Source: a virus
Direction: 5' to 3' (one strand)
Length of the DNA: 64,000 bases
IMG/VR virus record: IMGVR_UViG_3300035698_011202
Location: 1 to 64,000 of that record
Positions 50,255-58,418 of the stretch are shown piece by piece; the stretch's first letter is position 1; every line of letters starts with the position of its first letter. The notes under the pieces are model-generated. The model did no database searches. It saw only the letters and a list, made by a program, of their open reading frames with translations, and was not told the origin of the DNA. A program made the position numbers and the translations under genes.

Positions 50255-50703
50255 AAGCGCGTAATAAAAAGTACAACCCGTTGCGGGTTGCTATTCTCAA
50301 AGCTGAAAGGGTACTGTCAGGTTATTGCATTATTAATGTGAATAACCAAGGCGGTGTGTGCCGGTTGTTGAAGCTAAACGGGGACGAGGTGATGGTCACG
50401 CAAGCAATTCACCACACCCTTACGTTAACCAAGTTCAACTGGTCAATTTATATGGCTGCTTTTGGTATTAATGGTACTGAAAATTACACTAAGTCTAAGA
50501 TTGCTATCTCTGATAAGCCCTACCTTCAGTCAGAGCTAATCGAGTTCTTAAACCATGAGCATCAAAAGATACTGAAAGGTTTCAATCCGTCGCAGTTGTG
50601 TGGGTTTGGTTGGATTGCCAGCCCCACAGGGCACGATTTCACAGAAGAACACGCCTACCAGCTTTTTGAGCGGTATGGTGCGTTTACGGAGTTAGCCGCA
50701 TGA
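50251..50703 (+). CDS. Unknown 150-residue protein
   Basis: Basic start (MKARNKKYNPLRVAILKAER) followed by a beta-rich region and a helical end (EEHAYQLFERYGAFTELAA). Coupled both upstream and downstream by ATGA. No family recognised. Confidence 0.6.
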   Translation: MKARNKKYNPLRVAILKAERVLSGYCIINVNNQGGVCRLLKLNGDEVMVTQAIHHTLTLTKFNWSIYMAAFGINGTENYTKSKIAISDKPYLQSELIEFLNHEHQKILKGFNPSQLCGFGWIASPTGHDFTEEHAYQLFERYGAFTELAA

Positions 50704-51029
50704 GTGACCTAGTGCAAATGCTCAGAAAACAAACCAAATTACACAGACTAGGCGGTGCAGTGCAATTAGGATATGTGTTTCTCAATGCAGCTAATAGAAT
50801 CGAGAAACTTGAAGAAGAAAACAGGAAGTTAATCCTTGCTAGAAACGAAAAGGGCGAGTTAAACGCTCAGCTTAAAAGCCAAGTGCTAAAACTTGAGACA
50901 CTGATTAACAGCCACCATAAAGTAGTAGAGAGTAATTTGCTTCGTGTGATTTTACAGCACGAAAATACGATTGACCAACTCAGGTCAGATTACAACGACT
51001 CAATGGAGTCTAACGGGGGTAGCTGTTGA
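50700..51029 (+). CDS. Coiled-coil protein
   Basis: A 109-residue protein. A long helix with heptads from residue 32 to 95 (NRIEKLEEENRKLILARNEK). Likely dimeric. Overlaps its neighbours by ATGA and TTGA. Function unknown. Confidence 0.6.
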   Translation: MSDLVQMLRKQTKLHRLGGAVQLGYVFLNAANRIEKLEEENRKLILARNEKGELNAQLKSQVLKLETLINSHHKVVESNLLRVILQHENTIDQLRSDYNDSMESNGGSC

Positions 51030-51157
51030 TTACCGACCAGCAGAAGGAGAAAGAATTAGCCTTGTACAACCAAGGTTATGAAAAAGGTGTAAAAGATACA
51101 GCTGTCAGCTGTGCTTATATTTTATTAATTGGATTTATGGTGCTGGCTTTTTTATAG
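51026..51157 (+). CDS. 43-residue membrane peptide
   Basis: Reads from TTG overlapping the previous stop (TTGA): ITDQQKEKELALYNQGYEKG then a membrane helix (CAYILLIGFMVLAFL) at the C-terminus. A tail-anchored small protein. The TTG start is inferred from coupling. Confidence 0.5.
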   Translation: MITDQQKEKELALYNQGYEKGVKDTAVSCAYILLIGFMVLAFL

Positions 51158-51184
51158 CTCACCCAAAACAACTTGGAATTGACG

Positions 51185-51679
51185 ATGACTTTTTATACAA
51201 AAGACGAACTGTATTGTAAATATGTAGAACTTATCCCTTCAGAAGAAGTGCATAACACGTTTATGCCTCTAATGGAAAAGTACCCTCGACTAATAGGACT
51301 GGACATGAAGACTTGTAATCTCATGGACCAGTTTCGTGACGACAAAAACCCTTCTGGCTATGGCATGGCAGATTGCTATTTGGTTGGTCGTAGCGAAGAG
51401 CAAAAAACAATGTTGTTTGTGTTTGGCTCCAAGACTGAAATAGTTGACGTAAGTGTCGCGTCTAACTATTTTCAAGGGTCTATGAGTGTGGCGGCATTAA
51501 GTGTGGCGTGTCAGATTTTGTGGCACAATCATCTGGCGGCATTTGCAGATTCTATGGGACAACATCTGCTTTCTTCTTGGGCAGCAGATATGTATTATGC
51601 TCTTAAAGATGTTGTTTACCTTGAAGCTCTAGGCTTATCAGACAACGACAGGTCAGCTATTGCTGGCTTCTTAGATTAA
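51185..51679 (+). CDS. Unknown 164-residue protein
   Basis: Start at ATG of TTGGAATTGACGATG. Begins TFYTKDELYCKYVELIPSEE; helical C-terminus (HHLAAF-type region and YYALKDVVYLEALGLS). No family recognised. First gene of the next leader-driven set. Confidence 0.6.
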   Translation: MTFYTKDELYCKYVELIPSEEVHNTFMPLMEKYPRLIGLDMKTCNLMDQFRDDKNPSGYGMADCYLVGRSEEQKTMLFVFGSKTEIVDVSVASNYFQGSMSVAALSVACQILWHNHLAAFADSMGQHLLSSWAADMYYALKDVVYLEALGLSDNDRSAIAGFLD

Positions 51680-51695
51680 AAAATTGGAATTGACG

Positions 51696-51848
51696 ATGAA
51701 ACAATCATATGTATGGGTGCCCTCAAAAAACTTCTCTTCATTACTTAGCCTTTGTATCTATTCGATACCGCTGGGCGAGTACATTTTACGCCGTGAAGCT
51801 GTCGTAGACGAAACAGGTCAAGTGACACTAGCGGAGGATTTCGCATGA
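51696..51848 (+). CDS. Unknown 50-residue protein
   Basis: ATG in TTGGAATTGACGATG. Reads MKQSYVWVPSKNFSSLLSLC and ends VTLAEDFA; its stop overlaps the next ATG. Too short for family recognition; leader and coupling support expression. Confidence 0.55.
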   Translation: MKQSYVWVPSKNFSSLLSLCIYSIPLGEYILRREAVVDETGQVTLAEDFA

Positions 51849-52045
51849 CTGAAGCGGAAGAAATGGACTTGTATGGCGACTCTCGTAGCTCTTTTGAGGC
51901 GTACAGTTTCCAACTTTCCGTCGCCACGGTAAGACGTGAGCATGGAAGTAAAATTACAGGGGGGATGATAGAAATAGCTACACTAGTTAATTATCACTTT
52001 GCTCGAATGAAGCGATTAGAGGTCAAGCCAGAGACTGACGTTTAA
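51845..52045 (+). CDS. Unknown 66-residue protein
   Basis: Acidic start MTEAEEMDLYGDSRSSFEAY. Coupled to the preceding small gene by ATGA. No family recognised. A structured RNA region follows. Confidence 0.55.
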   Translation: MTEAEEMDLYGDSRSSFEAYSFQLSVATVRREHGSKITGGMIEIATLVNYHFARMKRLEVKPETDV

Positions 52046-52120
52046 GTTAGTCTCTTATCTTTTAACCCCGATGGTGCTTGTTGACGAACAGGCCGCGCCT
52101 ACTTGCGAAAGTGTAGGGCT

Positions 52121-52208
52121 TATTGAGTTGGTGACTTAGTTCAAGCGACGGTTTGAAGAGGTCTATGCGTGAAACGTGGTTCGACTCCACAAAGTCACCA
52201 ACTCAATA
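52121..52208 (+). ncRNA. tRNA-like RNA with 17-bp closing stem
   Basis: TATTGAGTTGGTGACTT (52121-52137) pairs perfectly with AAGTCACCAACTCAATA (52192-52208). Inside are a D-arm-like hairpin (TTCAA...TTTGAA) and a clear T arm (GTGG-TTCGACT-CCAC). Only about 16 nt separate them, so no anticodon stem can form. A hairpin AATACG-TTAAG-CGTATT-ATTTT (52205-52225) overlaps its end and may terminate it. Upstream, CCTAC...GTAGG (about 52098-52117) folds as another hairpin. Candidate tRNA mimic or processed small RNA. Confidence 0.55.
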
Positions 52209-52254
52209 CGTTAAGCGTATTATTTTAGTAATTAACTACAATTAGGAATTGACG

Positions 52255-52434
52255 ATGAGAAATCATTTTGAACAAAACGAGTACGTCCGACTTGTTAACA
52301 GTCCCAGTAAAGTCTACGTGGTAATAGTCCAAAACGGGTCTAGGGTTTCGGTTAAACGTGAATACTACCAGACCCCAGAGGTCGTTGCGTTACGAAGCGA
52401 GATTATTGACCGAAGTTTATTGGAGCGCCTGTAA
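52255..52434 (+). CDS. Unknown 59-residue protein
   Basis: ATG in AGGAATTGACGATG. Short beta-rich protein (EYVRLVNSPSKVYVVIVQNG). Its TAA overlaps the ATG of the kinase gene, so they are co-translated. Confidence 0.6.
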   Translation: MRNHFEQNEYVRLVNSPSKVYVVIVQNGSRVSVKREYYQTPEVVALRSEIIDRSLLERL

Positions 52435-53090
52435 TGATAGTAGGAATTACAGGTAAGGCGGGTGTGGGGAAAGACACATTGTTCAAGCTTCTAGCGCCCA
52501 CCTACCCTAATGCTAAACGTTTTGCTTTTGCTGATGAGATTAAAGTGTTGTGCGCTTTGTACTTTGATTGGAAAGAGAGGCATTTAAACGGTTATTTAAA
52601 AGATAAACTAGTTCCCACCAATGGTTCAAAGATAGGGCATAGTCGTTTAAATGCTCGATTGCATATTCTAGCAAAGGCGGTGGGTTTATGTCCTGAGTTA
52701 GTGATTAAGCATTTTTTAGCCGCGTTTAAAATGTTCGAGTTGCGAGGACAGGTAATGCCGCGAGAAGTCATGCAGTATATGGGCACCGAGATAGGTAGAG
52801 TGCTATACACTGATTTTTGGGCCATTGTTTTAATGGCCCAGATACAAAAGTCAGTGGGGACTCCCCACCACTTTGTTACTGATGTTCGTTTCGACAGCGA
52901 GGCTTACGCTATCAAGGCGCAAGGTGGTGTAATTATTCAGATACATCGACCTAATGTACCGGATGTAAGAGAGCATTCATCCGAGTCAGGTGTCCATCTA
53001 ACGCTTATCGACCACATTATTATTAATAGCGAGGATGTGCATTTCTTCAAGCACCAAGCTTTGTCTTTTTTAGGGAAGTTCAATGCCTGA
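52434..53090 (+). CDS. Deoxynucleoside monophosphate kinase
   Basis: A 218-residue P-loop kinase. Walker A is MIVGITGKAGVGKDTLF. The segment MPREVMQYMGTEIGR then TDFWAIVLM is typical of phage T4 gp1-like dNMP kinases, and TDVRFDSEAYAI gives the conserved D-x-R-F. It phosphorylates dNMPs for phage DNA synthesis. A dispersed palindrome inside the gene encodes VGTPHH just before the D-V-R-F motif. Confidence 0.82.
   Translation: MIVGITGKAGVGKDTLFKLLAPTYPNAKRFAFADEIKVLCALYFDWKERHLNGYLKDKLVPTNGSKIGHSRLNARLHILAKAVGLCPELVIKHFLAAFKMFELRGQVMPREVMQYMGTEIGRVLYTDFWAIVLMAQIQKSVGTPHHFVTDVRFDSEAYAIKAQGGVIIQIHRPNVPDVREHSSESGVHLTLIDHIIINSEDVHFFKHQALSFLGKFNA
52854..52868 (+). repeat. Dispersed palindrome, copy 10, inside the kinase gene
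   Basis: GTGGGGACTCCCCAC in frame, encoding VGTPH between an amphipathic helix and the conserved VTDVRF strand. An insertion point in a loop would be tolerated. Confidence 0.9.
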
Positions 53091-53412
53091 GCTAACTCAG
53101 TTCTATGGAGCCTTGCAACAGGTAGCAGACTGCCAACTCAAAATGGTGCAGTTAACTAAAGAGTTCCAGGATTTAAAATCGACCTTGAAAATCGCTGTGG
53201 CCCACGTCAACAAGTTAAATCAACCTACCACTGCCCAAGAAAGAAAAGGCTTACCCCCCAAGGGGGCGCAGTACTTTACGCTTGGCTCATATTGGAAGGT
53301 AGACCAATTTAACAGGTTGATGCAGCACACAGGCACTGCTTGGGTTCGCTCACTTAGAGAGCGCAAGCACATCATTAATAAACCGCTTGTTATTTTTAGG
53401 AAAACAATATGA
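53083..53412 (+). CDS. Unknown 109-residue protein
   Basis: N-terminal coiled-coil-like helix (QQVADCQLKMVQLTKEFQDL), then a basic C-terminal half (WVRSLRERKHIINKPLVIFR). Overlaps the kinase gene by 8 nt. No family recognised. Confidence 0.58.
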   Translation: MPELTQFYGALQQVADCQLKMVQLTKEFQDLKSTLKIAVAHVNKLNQPTTAQERKGLPPKGAQYFTLGSYWKVDQFNRLMQHTGTAWVRSLRERKHIINKPLVIFRKTI

Positions 53413-53558
53413 TAGTCACTACGCAAACTGCACAAGACCATATAAATTGGATGAACTATAAATTTAATAAATCTCGGATTTATTTAGGTGTAATTATATC
53501 TTTGCAAACCTCACAAGAGCAGTGGTGGAGACACACACAGCGCAATAAAAAGCCATGA
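53409..53558 (+). CDS. Unknown 49-residue protein
   Basis: Reads MIVTTQTAQDHINWMNYKFN and ends WWRHTQRNKKP. ATGA overlaps at both ends place it in the operon. No family recognised. Confidence 0.5.
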   Translation: MIVTTQTAQDHINWMNYKFNKSRIYLGVIISLQTSQEQWWRHTQRNKKP

Positions 53559-54169
53559 ACAAAGAGCAAAAGTTCCGTCTACGTACTAGTGTGCAGCAGT
53601 GGTCAAGAGAGTATCACGCGCCTTTTATTAGGCCACTGTACAAAGCCCTGTTAGAGCACTATCAAACGCATCATTCAGGCGTTAATTGGAATGTTGCTAT
53701 TGCTCAAGCCAGAGCAGACTTTATAGTAGCAAAGCGGTGGGGTGAGATGACTTGTAAGCAGCGTTCGGTTCGGTTGTATGTAGATGGACTAAACATAGAG
53801 CTTTCGTGTGCTACGGCAGCGTGGGCTTTGATATTTCCTGACTATCTACTGGTCACTTACCCCACGTTCCCTATAGGTAGGGCAGGTAAATTATCGGACG
53901 AATGGAGTCACAGCTGCAATCCTTTTTATTGGCAGCCGAGTCACCTGTGGCACTTGCCAGAGCACGTTTACTTAGCTATGGAAGGCGAGTATGGCCCTAG
54001 AAAAAAAGAGGCTTTAAATCCTAAGAAATACGAGGATTATTATGCGTTGCGAAAAACTTATTGTGAGTATTTCTGTAAATCATATAATCTTAATCCTGAA
54101 GTATTAACCCCTATAATTAACAAGGCAAGGCCGACGCTTCATATTGCGTCGATATTTGAGGTAAATTGA
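53555..54169 (+). CDS. Unknown 204-residue protein
   Basis: Rich in Trp, Tyr and His (SHSCNPFYWQPSHLWHLPEH). Several Cys and His in the C-terminal half (YCEYFCKSYNLN) could bind metal. Coupled to its neighbours by ATGA and TGATG. No family recognised. Confidence 0.6.
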   Translation: MNKEQKFRLRTSVQQWSREYHAPFIRPLYKALLEHYQTHHSGVNWNVAIAQARADFIVAKRWGEMTCKQRSVRLYVDGLNIELSCATAAWALIFPDYLLVTYPTFPIGRAGKLSDEWSHSCNPFYWQPSHLWHLPEHVYLAMEGEYGPRKKEALNPKKYEDYYALRKTYCEYFCKSYNLNPEVLTPIINKARPTLHIASIFEVN

Positions 54170-54381
54170 TGACTATAACTAAATTAGAGGGTGTAATGGT
54201 TCTAACTAAACGCTTAGGTAAAACACCCACCTTGGCGCTTGCACAAGAGCTTTTAGACGTGATGTTGGAACTAAATGAAGAGCACAGTGGGGTATTTGCT
54301 AAAGAACAACTTGATGGGGTAATTGAAGTCAGGGACAAGCTAAAAGAGCAAGAAGCTCAAACCAAGGAAAAGAGGCATTAA
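54169..54381 (+). CDS. Unknown 70-residue helical protein
   Basis: The ATG at 54169 overlaps the previous stop (TGATG); an in-frame TTG at 54166 is an alternative. Contains TPTLALAQELLDVMLELNEE, a helix pattern, and a charged tail (KLKEQEAQTKEKRH). Confidence 0.55.
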   Translation: MTITKLEGVMVLTKRLGKTPTLALAQELLDVMLELNEEHSGVFAKEQLDGVIEVRDKLKEQEAQTKEKRH

Positions 54382-54415
54382 GCATCAATTAAGCGATATT
54401 CACGTAAAAATTGGG

Positions 54416-54610
54416 ATGACACTCGATTCTTACGTGCATTTTACATATAATGATGGGACTACCCAGCGTTTAATAGAACATTTAGGCGTTACTACCGGAG
54501 GCTGGAAGGCTTTATTGGCTGGGAAGCGAGAAATTACATTAACTGAGTTATTAAAACTTTCGGTTTGGTTTAAAACAGACTTAAACAAGATACTCACAGC
54601 AAACTTTTAA
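54416..54610 (+). CDS. Small XRE-like DNA-binding protein
   Basis: A 64-residue protein with a lambda-repressor-type fold pattern: TTQRLIEHLGVTTGGWKALL, then AGKREITLTELLKLSVWF and DLNKIL. Single domain, Cro-like in size. A possible regulator of the early region. Confidence 0.55.
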   Translation: MTLDSYVHFTYNDGTTQRLIEHLGVTTGGWKALLAGKREITLTELLKLSVWFKTDLNKILTANF

Positions 54611-54625
54611 AATTTGGAATTGACG

Positions 54626-55321
54626 ATGATGAATCAAACAAGACAGTTGCCTTCGTATGGGTTACATACAAGCGATCAAGGTATTACCTACTTATTTCAA
54701 GACCTGTGCCCCTATGGTTGGGAGTTTTTAGGACTAAAAAATAGCCGTTCAAATCTGAGCGTCAAACACTTAAAAAACCAATGCCCCCACCAAATTAATA
54801 TGTACTTAGCCCAGCGTGTGCTTAGCAAAAAGGTTTGGGATTCGTTTTGCAGAATTATAAACGATCCTTTAGTCAGAGCTATGCTGCCTTTGCCTAACGG
54901 TAGGACGTATTCTTTTGACCAAAACTCAATAGAAAATTCAACCGAATGGTTTAGCTGCTTAGAGCGATTAGCGTCACCGTTACATACAGGTGTAAAGCCT
55001 TTTTGGGTAGACTCAAATCAAGCTATGGCTAGAAAGCTTACGCTAACAAATATACAGCCTTTGGTCTTAATGGATGTCAAAGCTGAGAATACATTGGATG
55101 TAAGAAGGCTACATGACCTAAATAAAACGTGTCCTAGAACCTTAATTATTAGCTGTACCGAGCAGCTAGTATTAACGCCTTCGGTAGAAGTTATTCAAAC
55201 ACAGCTAGAATCGTTAATATCCTTAAAAGATATGATTTCATTGCCATTAGAGCATATTGGTTCCTATTTAATTGCAGAGCATTGCAAGAGTACCCTTCAA
55301 TTAGAATCTATTACTAACTAG
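54626..55321 (+). CDS. Unknown 231-residue protein
   Basis: ATG in TTTGGAATTGACGATG. Mixed alpha/beta; segments VDSNQAMARKLTLTNIQPLV and PRTLIISCTEQLVLTPSVE. No family recognised. It lies between two HTH genes and ends one codon before the SD (GGAG) of the next gene. Confidence 0.6.
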   Translation: MMNQTRQLPSYGLHTSDQGITYLFQDLCPYGWEFLGLKNSRSNLSVKHLKNQCPHQINMYLAQRVLSKKVWDSFCRIINDPLVRAMLPLPNGRTYSFDQNSIENSTEWFSCLERLASPLHTGVKPFWVDSNQAMARKLTLTNIQPLVLMDVKAENTLDVRRLHDLNKTCPRTLIISCTEQLVLTPSVEVIQTQLESLISLKDMISLPLEHIGSYLIAEHCKSTLQLESITN

Positions 55322-55329
55322 GAGAAAGT

Positions 55330-55668
55330 GTGTCCAACGTAAACATGACCGCATTACGAGTAGCTATATCAGACAGTGGTTTTACACAGTCCGATATATG
55401 TAAAGAATTGGGCATAAAGCAGCCATCGTTATCTAAAAAATTACGTTGTAAAGAAAAGGTTGACGTAATATTTATGTTTAAAGTAATGAAGATTGTTAAC
55501 GCCCCGATTAACGATATTTTTCCAGATTTGCAGGAAAAGTTAGCCAAGGCGTTAACGTTAACACCAGAAAATAACCAACAAGCTTTGAATCAAATATTAG
55601 GGCTTTTAATGTTACAGGCTAATCTAATTGACTATAAAAATACCGAATCAACCGAGATACAATCCTGA
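55330..55668 (+). CDS. XRE/Cro-family DNA-binding protein
   Basis: A 112-residue protein starting at GTG with SD GGAG five bases before. HTH core: SDSGFTQSDICKELGIKQPS then LSKKLRCKEKV, followed by the dimer helix MFKVMKIVNAPINDIF. The C-terminal part is helical and Gln/Leu-rich. Probable transcription regulator. Overlaps the start of the SF2 helicase gene by 41 nt. Confidence 0.7.
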   Translation: MSNVNMTALRVAISDSGFTQSDICKELGIKQPSLSKKLRCKEKVDVIFMFKVMKIVNAPINDIFPDLQEKLAKALTLTPENNQQALNQILGLLMLQANLIDYKNTESTEIQS

Positions 55669-57097
55669 GTTTGATTTTAACAGGATAATGCAAAACAGAG
55701 AGAAGCTTCAGCTTAGGGATTACCAGAACAAGCATCTATCATTTTTATTAAGCAACCACCGAGCCGGTGATTTAAGTGAAGCAGGGACCGGAAAGTCCCC
55801 AACAGCAGCACTTTGGATTTACGCTCAATCGCAAGATAAACGTGTTATCTGGGTAATGCCTAAGTCTTTACTAGTAAAAAACTACTTCGAGTTACTCTTG
55901 TGGTCAAATTTGACCCCCGACGAAGTAATAATACTAGATGGCAGTATCGGTCAAAGAGCCAAGCAATTAGCTAACAAAACCACGCGTGTTTTTATTATGG
56001 GCTATCAATGCTTTGCAAATAACTGGAATAAAATTGTTGAACAGTTTCCAGATACATATCATTTAGCAGTAGACGAGCATCACTTAGGTTTCTCTACCCA
56101 TTGCCAATACAACTTTCACCAGCGCAAGTACGTTGGGGCTATGAGAACACTAGAGTTTTACCAGTTTTTAAAGCGCGGGGGGGCGCTATTATCGATGACC
56201 GGCACTATGATTTCAGGGAGGCTAAACTCAGCTTACTCATTTATTAACGCGGTTAATCCTAGCTATTACCCTACTTATGAAGCTTTTATGCAGTGGCACA
56301 GCCTTCGAGATGAGTACGGCAACCCGTTTCATTGGAAGAATCACGGGAGGTTGCAAAAAATACTAGATAAACACTCTTGTCGGGTGACATTTGAAGAAGT
56401 ATACGGAAAAGAGAAAAAGGACATGTTTATTCAAATGTGTACGATGAGTCCTAGTCAATATAAGGCTTACAAGGACATGGAAAACAGGCAGATTTCTATG
56501 CTAGGTGACGATTATCTTGAAGCAGATAACGCCGCCGTTGCGATAGCTCATTGCTTTTCGATTATGCAGACTCCCGAAAAGCATGGTTTACCCTGCCATC
56601 CTACGGACTCAAAAGAGGCGCACCTAGAAAACTTGTTAGATGACCACAAAGAAACAGGCCGACCGTTAATTATCTTCGATAAGGCTGTGGATAACCATTA
56701 CAAGGTTGCGGAAATGTGTAAGAAGCGGGGGATGACGCATGGAATTATGAACTCGCGGGAAACCACTGATAGGGGTGTGATGGATTATCAATTTACAGGT
56801 GGACAGATGCAAATCATGATTTGTTCCCCAGCTGTAGCAGGCATAGGATTCAATTGGGGCCACGTAGATGACATGGTGTTCAATAGTTTAGATTGGCAGG
56901 ACTCTACGTTTATCCAGAACTATAGAAGAGCCATGAGGGGCGTTAGAGAGCGTCCACTACGAATATACGTTTTCGTATATCGGGGCGGCTTAGATATTTA
57001 TATTGCTAAGAAGCTAAAAGAAAAATCCAGAAACCGACTAATGGTGGAAGAGGGTGTCGATGTAGAAATCATTGATGCCATATTAAATGCAGTATAA
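55628..57097 (+). CDS. SF2 (SNF2-like) DNA helicase
   Basis: A 489-residue protein if the TTG start at 55628 is used; ATG at 55688 is an alternative. Motif Q/LRDYQ, Walker A SEAGTGKSPTAALW (about residue 52), motif II AVDEHH (148), motif III LSMTGT, motif V AVAGIGFNWG and motif VI QNYRRAMRGV (428) are all present. ATP-driven translocase acting on DNA in replication, recombination or repair. Confidence 0.88.
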   Translation: MTIKIPNQPRYNPEFDFNRIMQNREKLQLRDYQNKHLSFLLSNHRAGDLSEAGTGKSPTAALWIYAQSQDKRVIWVMPKSLLVKNYFELLLWSNLTPDEVIILDGSIGQRAKQLANKTTRVFIMGYQCFANNWNKIVEQFPDTYHLAVDEHHLGFSTHCQYNFHQRKYVGAMRTLEFYQFLKRGGALLSMTGTMISGRLNSAYSFINAVNPSYYPTYEAFMQWHSLRDEYGNPFHWKNHGRLQKILDKHSCRVTFEEVYGKEKKDMFIQMCTMSPSQYKAYKDMENRQISMLGDDYLEADNAAVAIAHCFSIMQTPEKHGLPCHPTDSKEAHLENLLDDHKETGRPLIIFDKAVDNHYKVAEMCKKRGMTHGIMNSRETTDRGVMDYQFTGGQMQIMICSPAVAGIGFNWGHVDDMVFNSLDWQDSTFIQNYRRAMRGVRERPLRIYVFVYRGGLDIYIAKKLKEKSRNRLMVEEGVDVEIIDAILNAV

Positions 57098-57110
57098 CGA
57101 GGATTAATTA

Positions 57111-57416
57111 ATGACTGCCCTTTCAAAACTAAAAAACTTTGAAGCGTTTGAGCTAAAGCTCACAGATATAGATACTGACGACTCATTGGTAGCGTTGTTA
57201 GTTATTAGTTCACTTTTACAGGTAATTAAGACTGACTCACAGATTACTTCAAAGTCCGATAAAGCTAACATATCTATGATGATAGCGGTGATGGAGAAGC
57301 AGTTTAGAGCTTCGCCAGAAGAGGACAAACAACCAGTACGTTTGGCTCTTTTGGAAAACCTAGAAACTTTTATTAAAGAAATCAGAGATAGTGTTGACAC
57401 ATCTTTGGACTCTTGA
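57111..57416 (+). CDS. Unknown 101-residue helical protein
   Basis: Starts at ATG 57111, 13 bases after the helicase stop. Mostly helical and acidic (LTDIDTDDSLVALLVISSLL). Between helicase and the abundant-type protein at 57522, so perhaps an accessory replication factor. A bulged hairpin (57425-57452) follows the stop. Confidence 0.6.
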   Translation: MTALSKLKNFEAFELKLTDIDTDDSLVALLVISSLLQVIKTDSQITSKSDKANISMMIAVMEKQFRASPEEDKQPVRLALLENLETFIKEIRDSVDTSLDS

Positions 57417-57521
57417 TAAGGTTAGTTTCCATACCGGCAAAGGGTATGAAACCATTGAGAAAACAATGCTAAAAATCAAACCCAACTTAAAATCTAAATA
57501 TGACGAATGAGACATTAAACA

Positions 57522-58349
57522 ATGAACAATAACATCAACGAAATAATCCAAAACGCTAAAAATCAAAACACTGCTGGCATCATTGTAAACGATGACTCTA
57601 AAAACGTTATCGAGCAAAAGATTGCTGAAGTGTCAAATGATAATAGCCATGCGCTCGTTACTAAAGATAATACTAACGAGATGGCTGGTATAGATATGGA
57701 TTCTTTACCCGCTGAGCTAAGAGCCTTATTAATGGGCGGCGCAGCGCCAAGTCAAGAGCTAGGTAACGCTACAAAGACAACGCTAGGTGTCGATACGTGG
57801 TTACAACCATCAGGTATGGGCTTAACCGCTAAAGAGTGCGATGACGTATTAAAGCCGTTCAAAGCCTCCATCGTTTATAGTAAAGGTGATGGTGTCAACA
57901 AAATCAAAACTGTTCAAATTGAGTCGGTATCTCCTACAGGTGATGTTGAAGTGCAATACGTCAGTACTGTCGATGATAAAGGCGAAAAAGGTTCAGATGG
58001 TCGCCCTTGGGGTCTATCAATTGTTGAGGCTTACACTCAGGCTACTCAAAAAGGCCGAAAGTACCCTTACGATTCAGCGCAAATCATATTGATTGCTGAA
58101 GAAGATGTAACAGGCTTTGATGGCGAAGTGTTATTTGAAAAAGGCACTAAGTTCGGACATTCTACGCCGCGTACTGGTTGGAACAACTTTGCTGACCTTG
58201 ACCAAAAAGTAGGTCAATGTGGATTAGTTGGAAAGAAGATACTGGTACAAGTATCTAACGAAAAAGTTCTTATGAAAGGTCGCAAGCCTTGGGGCGTGTT
58301 GGCTTTTGCTTTGATCGGTGTAGCTGAAGACCAAGAAGTAGTCAGCTAG
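57522..58349 (+). CDS. Unknown 275-residue replication-cluster protein
   Basis: A polar N-terminus (MNNNINEIIQNAKNQNTAGI) and a beta-rich domain from residue 85 (VDTWLQPSGMGLTAKECDDV; VEVQYVSTVDDKGEKGSDGR). It has its own terminator. Position between helicase and exonuclease/polymerase, size and separate unit suggest a single-stranded-DNA-binding or similar protein, but no SSB motif is proven. Confidence 0.6.
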   Translation: MNNNINEIIQNAKNQNTAGIIVNDDSKNVIEQKIAEVSNDNSHALVTKDNTNEMAGIDMDSLPAELRALLMGGAAPSQELGNATKTTLGVDTWLQPSGMGLTAKECDDVLKPFKASIVYSKGDGVNKIKTVQIESVSPTGDVEVQYVSTVDDKGEKGSDGRPWGLSIVEAYTQATQKGRKYPYDSAQIILIAEEDVTGFDGEVLFEKGTKFGHSTPRTGWNNFADLDQKVGQCGLVGKKILVQVSNEKVLMKGRKPWGVLAFALIGVAEDQEVVS

Positions 58350-58379
58350 TACCTTTAAACACTACGAATATTACTCATA

Positions 58380-58401
58380 GGGGCTTTTAAGCCCCTTTTT
58401 T
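58380..58401 (+). terminator. Terminator before the exonuclease gene
   Basis: Stem GGGGCTT / AAGCCCC with loop TT, followed by TTTTTT. Strong Rho-independent form that ends the transcript of the 275-residue protein. Confidence 0.85.
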
Positions 58402-58418
58402 GACTACGGAAATTGACG

